Origin: Kibdelosporangium sp. MJ126-NF4
GTDB taxonomy: Bacteria > Actinomycetota > Actinomycetes > Mycobacteriales > Pseudonocardiaceae
Length of the DNA: 64,000 bases
Assembly (NCBI RefSeq): GCF_000826545.1
Contig: NZ_CDME01000002.1
Coordinates: forward strand, 1,869,187 to 1,933,186
Direction: 5' to 3'
Shown: positions 46,980 to 55,259 of the stretch, in pieces
Layout: every line of letters starts with the position of its first letter
Numbering within the stretch: position 1 is the first letter of the stretch
Program-made: the position numbers and the translations under genes
Notes under the pieces: model-generated
Seen by the model: the letters and a program-made list of their open reading frames with translations, nothing else
Told to the model about the DNA's origin: nothing
The model's database searches: none

Positions 46980-48134
46980 ATGAGGAAAACCCTGGCCATC
47001 GGCCTGTCCGTGCTGGTCACGGCGGTCACGCTGGCTCCGTCGGCGCCCGCTGGGCAACCACGACGGGCCACGCTGCTGCAGTTCGCCGCGCTACCGGCCG
47101 AGACGTTCCTGCCCGCCAGTGAACCGTCCGGCGCAGCACTGGGCACCGCGCCGATCAACGGCATCACCCCGCCCTTCGCCGACCAGCCCGTCCAGGGCTT
47201 CAGCGGCATCGTGCCCAACCAGGACGGCACGTTCGACGTGCTGAGCGACAACGGTTACGGCGCCAAGGCCACCAGCGCGGACTTCGCGCTGCGGATCAAC
47301 CGCGTCGGCCCCGATTTCGCCGCAGGCCGCGTGGACGTGCTCGGCGGGATCACCCTGATCGACCCGGACCGGCATGTTCCGTTCCCGCTTGCCAGGCCGG
47401 ACCGGGTACTCACCGGCGCGGACCTCGACCCCGAGTCGATCGTCCGCGCCGGTGACGGGACCTACTGGCTGGGTGACGAGTTCGGCCCCTACCTGCTGCA
47501 CTTCGACCGCACCGGCGAGCTGCTGGCCCCGCCGTACCCGCTGCCCGGCGTGTACGCGCCGGAGAACCCCAACGGCACGCCGAACATCGGCGGCAGCAAG
47601 GGATTCGAGGGCATCGCGCTCGCACCGGACGGCCGCACGATCAACGCGCTGCTGGAGGGCACAGTCGCCGGTGACGAGCCAGGCTCGTTGCGGCTCAACG
47701 AGTTCGACATCGCCTCCGGCCGGTTCACCGGCAAACGCTGGACCTACCAGCTCGGCTCCCCCGACCTGGCCATCGGCGACGCGATCACGGTGGACCGCAA
47801 CCGGATCCTGGTGATCGAACGCGACAACGGCCAGGGCGCGGACGCCAAGGTCAAGCGGGTCTACCTCGCCGACAAGCGCGACCGCGACCATGACGGCAAG
47901 CTCGACAAGACACTCGTCGCGGACCTGCTGGACATCGCCAACCCGCGCAAGGTCGGCGGCTTCGGCACGAGCTTCACGTTCCCGTTCCAGACCATCGAGG
48001 ACCTGGTGCTGCTCGACGACCGGACGCTCGGGGTGCTCAACGACAACAACTTCCCGTTCTCGTCCGGCCGCGCGCCCGGCAAGGCGGACAACAACGAGTT
48101 CATTGTCCTGCGGCTGCCGGAGTCCCTGCGTTAA
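46980..48134 (+). CDS. secreted phytase-like/esterase-like beta-propeller protein
   Basis: 384 residues with a Sec signal peptide (LAIGLSVLVTAVTLAPSAPA). The body has the esterase-like/phytase-like repeats: GFSGIVPNQDGTFDVLSDNGYG, DLDPESIVRAGDGTYWLGDEFGP, GFEGIALAPDGRTI and QTIEDLVLLDDRTLGVLNDNN. Acidic residues that bind metal in the family recur in each blade. Probably an extracellular phosphoesterase-type or binding protein; the substrate is unknown. Confidence 0.85.
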   Translation: MRKTLAIGLSVLVTAVTLAPSAPAGQPRRATLLQFAALPAETFLPASEPSGAALGTAPINGITPPFADQPVQGFSGIVPNQDGTFDVLSDNGYGAKATSADFALRINRVGPDFAAGRVDVLGGITLIDPDRHVPFPLARPDRVLTGADLDPESIVRAGDGTYWLGDEFGPYLLHFDRTGELLAPPYPLPGVYAPENPNGTPNIGGSKGFEGIALAPDGRTINALLEGTVAGDEPGSLRLNEFDIASGRFTGKRWTYQLGSPDLAIGDAITVDRNRILVIERDNGQGADAKVKRVYLADKRDRDHDGKLDKTLVADLLDIANPRKVGGFGTSFTFPFQTIEDLVLLDDRTLGVLNDNNFPFSSGRAPGKADNNEFIVLRLPESLR

Positions 48135-48142
48135 CGTCAGTC

Positions 48143-49198
48143 ATGGACTCGAACGCACTGGCCACCCAGCTCTACCACGACGTCACCGGCTCACTGCGGA
48201 TGTACGCCGTGTACCTCGGCGAGCGCCTCGGCTACTACCGGGCGCTCGCCGACGGCGGCCCGATGACGTCGACCGAACTCGCCGAGCGAACCGGGACGAA
48301 CGAGCGCTACACGCGGGAATGGCTTGAGCACCAGGCAACCTGTGGGTTCGTCGGCATGGACGGCAACACAGTGGACAGCGAGCGCGTCTTCACGCTGCCG
48401 CAGGAGCACATCCCGGTACTGGCCGACCGCGATCACCTGCTGTACGGCACCCAGTCGACCATCGACCTGGTCAGGGTCGGGCGCAGGCTGGCCGACCTGG
48501 TGGACGTCTACCGGACCGGCGCGGCGCCCGCGCCGATCCCGTGGGAGCCGGAGGGCCGGGCCGTCTCCAACCGCGCGCAGTTCCTCAACCTGCTCGGCCA
48601 GAAGTGGCTTCCGTCGATCCCGGACGTCCACTCCCGACTGTCCGGCGGCCCGGCCCGTGTCGCCGACATCGCCTGTGGCCTCGGCTGGTCGAGCATCGCG
48701 CTGGCGCTCGCCTATCCGCGGATCACAGTGGACGGCCTCGACCTTGACCAGAAGGCCATCGAGGCGGCTGCCCGCAACGCGGAGGAGGCGGGCGTGGCCG
48801 ACCGGGTCGCGTTCGCCGCGAAGAACGCCGCCGAGCTCACCTCGGCGGACCCGTATGACGCGGTGTTCATCATCGAGGCCCTGCACGACATGAACAACCC
48901 GGTCGACGCGCTGCGCACCGCGCGGGAACTGCTGGCGCCAGGCGGATCCGTGCTCGTGTTCGACACCAAGCCCGGCGAGGAGCTGGCCTCCCCCGGCCCG
49001 CTGGTCGAGCAGTACGAGTACGGCTGGAGCCTGGTCGCGTGCCTGCCCGCCACCATGGGCGATCCCGCGTCGGCGATGACGGGAACGGTGATGCGCCCCG
49101 CCACCCTCCGCCGTTACGCGGAGGAGGCGGGGTTCACCGACGTCACGATCCTGCCGATCGAGGCGGAAACGTGGCGTTTCTACCAGCTGCGCGGATGA
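48143..49198 (+). CDS. SAM-dependent methyltransferase with winged-helix N terminus
   Basis: 351 residues. The N-terminal 90 residues are a dimerisation/winged-helix module (TSTELAERTGTNERYTREWLEHQ). A class I Rossmann methyltransferase follows: VADIACGLGWSSIALALAYP binds SAM, then GLDLDQKAIEAAARNA and LLAPGGSVLVFD. It follows the phytase-like gene by 8 bases, so both are probably on one transcript. Small-molecule O- or N-methylation is likely; the acceptor is unknown. Confidence 0.9.
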   Translation: MDSNALATQLYHDVTGSLRMYAVYLGERLGYYRALADGGPMTSTELAERTGTNERYTREWLEHQATCGFVGMDGNTVDSERVFTLPQEHIPVLADRDHLLYGTQSTIDLVRVGRRLADLVDVYRTGAAPAPIPWEPEGRAVSNRAQFLNLLGQKWLPSIPDVHSRLSGGPARVADIACGLGWSSIALALAYPRITVDGLDLDQKAIEAAARNAEEAGVADRVAFAAKNAAELTSADPYDAVFIIEALHDMNNPVDALRTARELLAPGGSVLVFDTKPGEELASPGPLVEQYEYGWSLVACLPATMGDPASAMTGTVMRPATLRRYAEEAGFTDVTILPIEAETWRFYQLRG

Positions 49199-49625
49199 CG
49201 TGAACTCAGCGGCGCCGCCACCGACGGCCCGCGCGCGGAGGTTGGGCGCGCGACCGGTGACGGCGTCGCTGGAGGCTCCGCCGCAAGGTGATCGATGTGC
49301 ACGACGGCCAGGACGGCTCAGCGTCCGCCATTCGGGGACGGGGAACAGTCGGCATCCGGACGCTCGCGTCCTCGTCCCAGCGTGCCCGGCACAGCAACCG
49401 CTCCCAGCCGGAGCGCTGATAGCCGACTCCTTGGCGGGGAACCGGACAGATGGGTGAGCGGTTGTGGCGCACAGACACCTCACTGCGACTCGTCGTGCTT
49501 TGCACCAGATGTTTGTACGCCCGACCGGCCACCTGTGTCTCGCTGTTTTCCGGGGTTGGGACGCACCGAAGGCCACCTTGGTTGCAGCCAGCGCACCGAA
49601 GGCCACATTGGTTGCGTGAGCAGCA
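49199..49625. other. 427-bp region without an intact gene
   Basis: On the minus strand around 49365-49406 a short stretch reads WERLLCRARWDEDA, reminiscent of a conserved block of IS701-type transposases. The reading frame around it is broken, so at most it is a transposase relic (weak). The 3' part carries two copies of the dispersed GCACCGAAGGCC repeat. Confidence 0.4.
49562..49615. repeat. two direct copies of a dispersed 24-bp repeat
   Basis: CGCACCGAAGGCCACC followed by TTGGTTGC at 49562-49585, and CGCACCGAAGGCCACA followed by TTGGTTGC at 49592-49615, with a 30-base period. The same motif recurs as an inverted pair at 62294-62346. Confidence 0.8.
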
Positions 49626-51248
49626 TTAGCATGACAGCAGCGCTGTCCGGTAGCTGGCGGTGTACGTGGTCGGTGTCGCCGGAGCCGTGATCGTGTGGCT
49701 CTGTGCGCCGCCGTCCGACCATGACCGGTAGCAGTACCGGATGAGGCCGCTGCCCTGCGGGCTCGGTGCGCTGATCGTGTTGGCCGAGCCGACGATCACG
49801 GTTCGGCTGAACGGTGCCGTTCCCGCCTGGCTGAAGTGCGTCAGTGTCCGGCCGGACGGGGTGCTGGCGAACGTCAGCTGCACGGTTCTCGGGTCCAGCC
49901 GGACCGAGGTGCTTGCGGTGCGGCCGCTGGAGTCCCGCGCGGTGAGCACGAGTTCCAGGTGGGACGGGTACTCGTGGTCGGGCGTGGCGAAGCCGCCGGT
50001 GGCCGTGCCGGTGAAGTTCTGCACCACGTGCGTGTGGCAGTTGCTCGGACAGTGTTGCAGCAGCAGTTGCCACGACAGCGCGCTCGCGGCGAGCGGGCCG
50101 TCCTGTGCGTCGACGGCGTGGCCGGAGAAGGTGATCGGGTCGCCGACCTTCCATTTCACGGCGGGGTCCGGGGTGTCGATCACCGGGACCGGGTCGGGGT
50201 TGGCCGGGTTGCCCGCGGTCACCACCACCGTCGCGGTGTCGCTGAGCCCGCCGGGGTCGGTCACCCGCAGTGTGGCGGACACGATCGTGTCCGTGGTGTA
50301 CGTCCAGGTCGGGTTCACCGCGGTGGAGTCGTCGAACGCGCCGTCGCCGTCGAGATCCCACGCGTACGCCAGTGCCTGCGCGTCCGGGTCGCTGGAGCCG
50401 GAACCGGAGTACTGCACGGTCAACGGCAACGCGCCGCTGGACGGTGTCGCGGTGGCGACTGCGGTCGGCGGGCGGTTGCCCGTCGGATAGCTGACGCGAC
50501 GCAGCTGGCCACCGTTGAGTGCCACGTAGAAGATGTCACCGCCGGGCCCGGACAGGACGTGCACGGGCACGTTGGCACCGGTCACGAACGGCGTGATCGT
50601 CGACGGGTCCGGGGTGCCGGAGGCGTTGCGGCGCATGGCCCAGATGCAGCCACGGTTGGCGTCGGCGAAGAACAGCGCGCCACGGTACTCGGCCGGGTAG
50701 TTGCTGTTGTTCTCGAACGCGACACCGGCGACGGACGAGCTCCCGGTGGGGCAGCCGTCGCCCGCGACCACGTTGCCGCTGTGGTTGTAGGCGAAGTGCG
50801 GTGCGTTCTGTCCTGTGCTGTAGAGGTTCTCGCAGGACGTGAGGTTGGCGTCGTCGTAGCCGGACTGACGCGCGTTGCCCTCGTAGCAGGGCCAGCCGAA
50901 GTTCTCCGCCACGGCGTCGCCGGTGGTGGTGATCCTGTTGATCTCCTCCCAGGTGCCCCAGCCGACGTCGCCGACCCACAACTCGTTGGTCCCTGGCCGG
51001 ATCGCCATCCGGAATGGGTTGCGCAGGCCGTAGGCGACAACGCGCTTGGCGTTGGCGTCGGTGCTGGCGGCGAACGGGTTGCCCGGCAGGCCCGCGCCTG
51101 TGGCGGGGTCGATGCGGATGACCGTGCCGTCCAGTGTGCGCGGCTGGGTGGCCGCGCGGCGCACGGACTGGGAGCGCAGCGCGCCGCCGAGTGCGGTGGG
51201 TGGGCTCAGGTTCGTGCCCGCCGCGCCGGGTGGGTCCGCGCAGGGGTT
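49626..51248 (-). pseudogene. 5'-truncated PQQ-dependent sugar dehydrogenase with PKD domain
   Basis: The remaining 540 residues start abruptly near RNPCADPPGAAGTNL. They contain the sorbosone/glucose dehydrogenase core (LDGTVIRIDPATG, AYGLRNPFRMAIRP, WVGDVGWGTWEEINRI, NFGWPCYEG) and a PKD domain (RPPTAVATATPSS, then DPDAQALAYAWDLDGDG). The N-terminal propeller half and signal peptide are missing. The sequence upstream of about 51250 belongs to the TnpB-like element, and the lost 5' part is not found beyond that element. It is presumed a non-functional remnant left by insertion or rearrangement. Confidence 0.8.
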
Positions 51249-51499
51249 TCTACTGCTGTGCGTCGAGCGTGTTCTGGTGTGTTCTGGCCAGTGTTAGTGG
51301 TGGGGTTGGCGTCGGGTGTGGTTGTTGGCTTCCGTGTGAATGGTGCCAGGACCGGACCTAGTTGGGTCCATTGTAGACGCCATGACTGTCGGGTCGTCTG
51401 GTGTTGTCGATCTGCCACCACGCCGACCGGGGTGTCCACGATCGGGTGAACCCGGATCGGAGGGTGCACCAACATGTCGGCTTCCGATATTCTGCATAC

Positions 51500-51667
51500 G
51501 TGTTCGATTCGATCGATGCCCCGGCGACCACCGCGTCGACACAGGACCGTCTCGTGCGGGACGTGGTTGAGTTGTTGACGTCGTTGTGTGCTCGCCTGTG
51601 TGGGCGTCGCTCAGCCACCGGCGACCGCGCGAAGAAGGCTCTGCACGCGGCGGCTGCCGGTGGCTGA
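51500..51667 (+). CDS. 55-residue ORF upstream of the tnpB-like gene
   Basis: From GTG 51500: FDSIDAPATTASTQDRLVRD, then a helical segment ending in ALHAAAAGG. Its TGA overlaps the GTG start of the tnpB-like gene (51660), so the two are coupled. GC3 bias is moderate. It may be a translational leader or a separated N-terminal piece of the nuclease. Confidence 0.4.
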   Translation: MFDSIDAPATTASTQDRLVRDVVELLTSLCARLCGRRSATGDRAKKALHAAAAGG

Positions 51668-53279
51668 GCAGTTGAAGAAGCTCCGCACGGTCGACGTGCC
51701 GTTCGTGGCTCTCGGGCCGTCCGGTGTTGCGATACGTGACCGCCTCAAGCATGTGACCGCCGAGGACGAGGACGTCCTTCGGGTTGCGGGTGAGCATCTG
51801 GGCATGCTGGCGTCCGGTGATCTCAAGGCGCGGTGCGTGGGCGGGCTGGAGCATTCCGCGGATGGGTGGGCGGTGCGTAAGCGGGAGTTGACGGCGGTGT
51901 CGTCGTCGCGGTGGGCTGGGTCGATCACGAAGGCCACGCATGAGCTGTGGGCGCTGGCCCGGCGCTGCCAGGGTGCGCACATCCAATCGCTGGAGGCTGG
52001 TGTGCGCACCCTGGAACACCGGCTGTCGTTGTCGATCGGGGCACCGGGAACGAAGCGACTACCGGGCGGCTACCGCTCGCGGGGCGAGTGGTTTCACAAG
52101 TCCCGCCGCCTGCACACGTTGACCGCCCGGCTGCAGCAGCAGCGGGCCGATCACAAGGCCGGTGTCGTGCACGTGGTGCGTGGCGGGAAGAAGATGGCCC
52201 GCACCCGGCACAACCTCGATCAAGCTCAGCTCACCGAGCACGAGTGGCGGCAACGCTGGGAGGCGGCCCGCTGGTTCCTTCAGGCGGACGGCGAGTCCGG
52301 GAAACGCCACGGTAACGAAACCCTCCGCGTCACCCCCGACGGTGAGGTGTCGATCAGGCTCCCTGCCCCGTTGGGGTATCTCGCGAACGCCGCCCACGGC
52401 CGGTACGTCCTCGCCGGGCGAGTCCGGTTCGCGCACCGTGGTAGCGAGTGGCGCGATCGGATCGAGGCCAACGAGGCCGTCGCCTACCGCATCCACCATG
52501 ACGCAAACCGTGGCCGCTGGTATCTGACCGCTTCCTGGCAGCGCCCCACCATCCCCACAATCCCGCTGGAGACGGCCCGTGCCCGGGGCATGGTGGGCGT
52601 GGATTTCAATGCCGACCACCTGGCCTGCTACCGGCTCGATGTGCACGGCAATCCGGTCGGTGACCCGCACCGGTTTTTCTATGACTTGTCTGGTTCGGCT
52701 GATCACCGCGACGCGCAGACCCGGCACGCCATCACCCAGTTGTTGCACTGGGCCACACGCTGCGGGGTCGCCGCGATCGGGATCGAGGACCTGGACTTCA
52801 GCGCCGAGAAGACCCGCGAGAAACACGGCCGCCGCAAGCGGTTCCGGCAGGTGATCTCCGGGATGCCGACTGGGAAACTCAAAGCCCGGTTGGTCTCGAT
52901 GGCCGCGGACGCCGGTCTGGCGATTGTGGCGGTCGATCCCGCGTACACCACCCAGTGGGGCGCGCAGCATTGGCGGAAACCATTGTGCACGCCTCACCGC
53001 ATACTGTCCCGGCACGATGCCGCGAGCATCGCGATCGGCAGACGCGCTCTCGGGCACCCGATCCGGCGACGGACGACACCGCCCCGTACCCACCAGAGCG
53101 ATGGGTACGGGCATCGGATCGTCCAGGCCGATCGTGGTGTCCGGGGGCGTGACGGAACCCGTCCACCCGCCACGGACCACGCCCACCGAAGCGTGCCGCC
53201 GAACGGGACGCGAACGCGGGAACCGAGCACGCCCAACACCGTTCGGGGCGCGCCAGTGCAACTTATGTTCACTGATTAG
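51660..53279 (+). CDS. TnpB-like RuvC nuclease lacking the zinc finger
   Basis: 539 residues from GTG 51660. A long N-terminal region contains AVRKRELTAVSSSRWAGSIT and LHTLTARLQQQRADH. The RuvC-like core has three acidic residues in the right order: Asp315 (VGVDFNADH), Glu376 (IGIEDLDFS) and Asp453 (SRHDAASIAIGRR). The CxxC...CxxC zinc finger of canonical TnpB is absent, and the protein is about 130 residues longer than usual. It resembles the TnpB-related transposon proteins common in actinomycetes. As RNA-guided DNA nucleases these act with an RNA from the element's right end; that RNA is inferred, not seen. Confidence 0.8.
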   Translation: MAEQLKKLRTVDVPFVALGPSGVAIRDRLKHVTAEDEDVLRVAGEHLGMLASGDLKARCVGGLEHSADGWAVRKRELTAVSSSRWAGSITKATHELWALARRCQGAHIQSLEAGVRTLEHRLSLSIGAPGTKRLPGGYRSRGEWFHKSRRLHTLTARLQQQRADHKAGVVHVVRGGKKMARTRHNLDQAQLTEHEWRQRWEAARWFLQADGESGKRHGNETLRVTPDGEVSIRLPAPLGYLANAAHGRYVLAGRVRFAHRGSEWRDRIEANEAVAYRIHHDANRGRWYLTASWQRPTIPTIPLETARARGMVGVDFNADHLACYRLDVHGNPVGDPHRFFYDLSGSADHRDAQTRHAITQLLHWATRCGVAAIGIEDLDFSAEKTREKHGRRKRFRQVISGMPTGKLKARLVSMAADAGLAIVAVDPAYTTQWGAQHWRKPLCTPHRILSRHDAASIAIGRRALGHPIRRRTTPPRTHQSDGYGHRIVQADRGVRGRDGTRPPATDHAHRSVPPNGTRTREPSTPNTVRGAPVQLMFTD

Positions 53280-53444
53280 GAACGGTTTTCGTCGCGGACA
53301 TCGCGCTTCGGACAGACAGCGGTAGCATGATCTGACAAATGGTGTACATCGCACGCGGCGCCTGGGACCGTTGGGACGCATGGACAGTTCTGAGTGGACC
53401 AATGCTGTCGCGCTGTGTCGCGGGGTGTGACCAACCCTACTCCA
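53280..53444. other. short gap between the TnpB-like gene and the iron box
   Basis: 165 bases without a gene. It should include the right end of the TnpB-like element and, if the family model holds, its guide RNA. I could not identify the boundary or a convincing terminal hairpin. Confidence 0.4.
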
Positions 53445-53463
53445 TTAGGTTAGGCTAACCTCT
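53445..53463. promoter_or_regulatory. DmdR/IdeR iron box of the siderophore uptake operon
   Basis: TTAGGTTAGGCTAACCTCT matches 17 of 19 positions of the actinobacterial iron-box consensus. It lies 18 bases before the GTG of the ATPase gene. Fe(II)-loaded DmdR/IdeR bound here would repress the operon, giving induction under iron starvation. Confidence 0.9.
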
Positions 53464-53481
53464 ATGGTCTAGGGTCCGGTC

Positions 53482-54267
53482 GTGCGTGGAGAGCTGCGAG
53501 CAACGGGACTGACGGTCGGCCACGCGGGCACGCCTGTGCTGCGCGAGGTCGATGTGACTCTCAAACCAAGCACGGTGACTGTCCTGGTCGGCCCCAACGG
53601 GTGCGGCAAGTCGACGTTGCTGCGGACCCTCGCCGGTCTGCTTCCCGCGATCGACGGGACTGTGCACGTCGACGACACGCCATTGAACGAGTTGCCTCGG
53701 CGGGCGCTGGCGCGGCACTTGGCGTTCCTGCCGCAGTCTCCCATCGTCCCCGCGGGTGTGACGGTCCGGGAACTGGCGCGCCACGGGCGTTACGCACATC
53801 GCGGCGCGTTCGCACGGCACACGTCCGAAGACGCCGAGGCCGTCGCGTGGGCATTGGAGGTCACCGACTCGGCCGCGTTGGCGGACCGCAGGTTGGACGA
53901 GTTGTCCGGCGGTGAGCGGCAACGCGCGTGGCTGGCGACCGTGCTGGCACAGAAGACCGGGATCGTCCTGCTCGACGAGCCGACCACGTACCTGGACCTG
54001 CGGCACCAGTTCGAGGTGTTGGACGTGGTCCGCAAGCTCGCCCGCGAGCACGGCATCGCGTGCGGTGTCGTCCTGCACGACCTCACCCAGGCCGCCGCGT
54101 ACGGCGACGAGGTCGTCGTCGTGGCGGACCAGACGATCGTGGCCGCGGGAGCGGCCGAGCAAGTACTGACCGCGGCGACGATCCAACAGGCGTTCGGCCT
54201 GGAGGTGACCGTGGTCCGTGACCCGGAGACGGGGTATCTGGCGTGCTTTCCACGCCGTGCTGCGTAA
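53482..54267 (+). CDS. ferric siderophore ABC transporter ATP-binding protein
   Basis: 261 residues of the FepC/FhuC type: Walker A GPNGCGKST, Q-loop FLPQSP, signature LSGGERQRAWL, Walker B IVLLDEPTTYLDL and switch His in VLHDLTQAA. It energises import through the fused permease encoded downstream. GTG start directly after the iron box. Its stop lies inside a 17-bp tandem duplication. Confidence 0.93.
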   Translation: MRGELRATGLTVGHAGTPVLREVDVTLKPSTVTVLVGPNGCGKSTLLRTLAGLLPAIDGTVHVDDTPLNELPRRALARHLAFLPQSPIVPAGVTVRELARHGRYAHRGAFARHTSEDAEAVAWALEVTDSAALADRRLDELSGGERQRAWLATVLAQKTGIVLLDEPTTYLDLRHQFEVLDVVRKLAREHGIACGVVLHDLTQAAAYGDEVVVVADQTIVAAGAAEQVLTAATIQQAFGLEVTVVRDPETGYLACFPRRAA

Positions 54268-54287
54268 CTAGCCGTGCTGCGTAACTA
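54254..54287. repeat. 17-bp perfect tandem duplication at the ATPase stop codon
   Basis: GCCGTGCTGCGTAACTA occurs twice in succession. The first copy contains the TAA of the ATPase gene. It looks like a recent slippage event that lengthened the intergenic gap before the lipoprotein gene. Confidence 0.85.
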
Positions 54288-54299
54288 AAGGGAGAGAAG

Positions 54300-55259
54300 A
54301 TGGTTCGCGCGCTTGTCGCCGCGTGTGTCCTGGCGGTCCTCGCCGGGTGCGGTACCGGAACAGTCGGCCAGAGTTCCGGCGGCCAGAACACCGGCGGCCA
54401 GGCCGGTGGCCCGATCACGGTGGAGACGGCACGGGGGCCGGTCAGTCTCGCCAAGCCCGCGACCAAGGTCGTCGTCCTGGAATGGGCCTACACCGAGGAA
54501 CTGTCCGCGCTCGGGGTGACGCCGGTCGGCAACGCCGACAACGACGGCTTCAAGAAGTGGGTCACCGCGCCCGGGTCGGCGCTGCCGGACGGCGTGGCGG
54601 ATCTGGGCCAGCGCCAGGAACCCAGCCTGGAGCGGATCAAGACGCTCGCGCCGGACCTGATCGTCGGCGAGGAGAAGACCATCGCGGTCAACTACGACCA
54701 GCTCAAGGCGATCGCCCCGGTGGTGTCGTTCGACTATCCGGTCAAGCCGCAGCTGGAGACCATGCGCAAGAACTTCACCCAGCTGGCCAAGGCGGTGGGC
54801 AAAGAGGACAAGGGCAAGGAGGTCCTCGGCCGTCTCGACGCCAAGGTCGCCGAGGTCAAGGGCAAGCTCAAGCCGGACACGTCCTACGCCTTCGCGCAGG
54901 CGTACAGCGTCAACGGCACACCGACGATCCGCATGTTCACCGGTGACACGTTGGTCGTCCAGGTCCTCGGCAGCGCCGGGCTGCGCAACAGCTGGCAGGG
55001 CCAGCCGGACAACTGGGGGCTGACCACCGTCGGCGTCGAAGGACTGACCCAGCTCCCGGCCGACACGGCACTGCTCTACGTGGCGCAGAACGACGACAAC
55101 CCGTTCACCGGCGCGCTGGCGGGCAACCCGGTGTGGCAGAACCTGGGCTTCGTCAAACAGAAGAAGGCGTACGCGATCGATCCCGGTACCTGGACCTTCG
55201 GCGGGCCGCTGTCGGCCATGCAACTCCTCGACGGTGTGGGCAAGGCGCTGGCGGGCTGA
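54300..55259 (+). CDS. iron-siderophore substrate-binding lipoprotein
   Basis: 319 residues. Signal peptide with lipobox LAGC (Cys17), a Gly/Gln-rich linker, then the FepB/FhuD-like class III binding-protein fold (VVVLEWAYTEELSALGVTPV, ERIKTLAPDLIVGEE, AYAIDPGTWTFGGP). It captures the ferric siderophore on the outer membrane face and delivers it to the permease. AGGGAGAGA precedes the ATG, and the stop overlaps the permease start (TGATG). Confidence 0.93.
   Translation: MVRALVAACVLAVLAGCGTGTVGQSSGGQNTGGQAGGPITVETARGPVSLAKPATKVVVLEWAYTEELSALGVTPVGNADNDGFKKWVTAPGSALPDGVADLGQRQEPSLERIKTLAPDLIVGEEKTIAVNYDQLKAIAPVVSFDYPVKPQLETMRKNFTQLAKAVGKEDKGKEVLGRLDAKVAEVKGKLKPDTSYAFAQAYSVNGTPTIRMFTGDTLVVQVLGSAGLRNSWQGQPDNWGLTTVGVEGLTQLPADTALLYVAQNDDNPFTGALAGNPVWQNLGFVKQKKAYAIDPGTWTFGGPLSAMQLLDGVGKALAG

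Larger units (their letters stand above)
51249..53300 (+). mobile_element. TnpB-like element (boundaries approximate)
   Basis: The stretch from the break point of the sugar dehydrogenase to just after the TnpB-like gene has no similarity to its neighbours' functions. It contains a short ORF plus the tnpB-like gene. A small hairpin GGACC-TAGTT-GGTCC-like element lies near 51352-51364. No TnpA or serine recombinase is present, so it is probably non-autonomous. Ends cannot be fixed by eye. Confidence 0.5.

Noticed and set aside
49206..49532. Minus-strand ORF with an IS701-like word (ERLLCRARWDEDA)
   Set aside because: Only about 14 residues look familiar and the surrounding frame is not coherent. 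Kept as a comment on the gap rather than a transposase call.
53341..53440. Missing N-terminal half of the sugar dehydrogenase on the far side of the TnpB-like element
   Set aside because: The minus strand here shows no signal peptide or propeller sequence, so the 5' half is not simply displaced.
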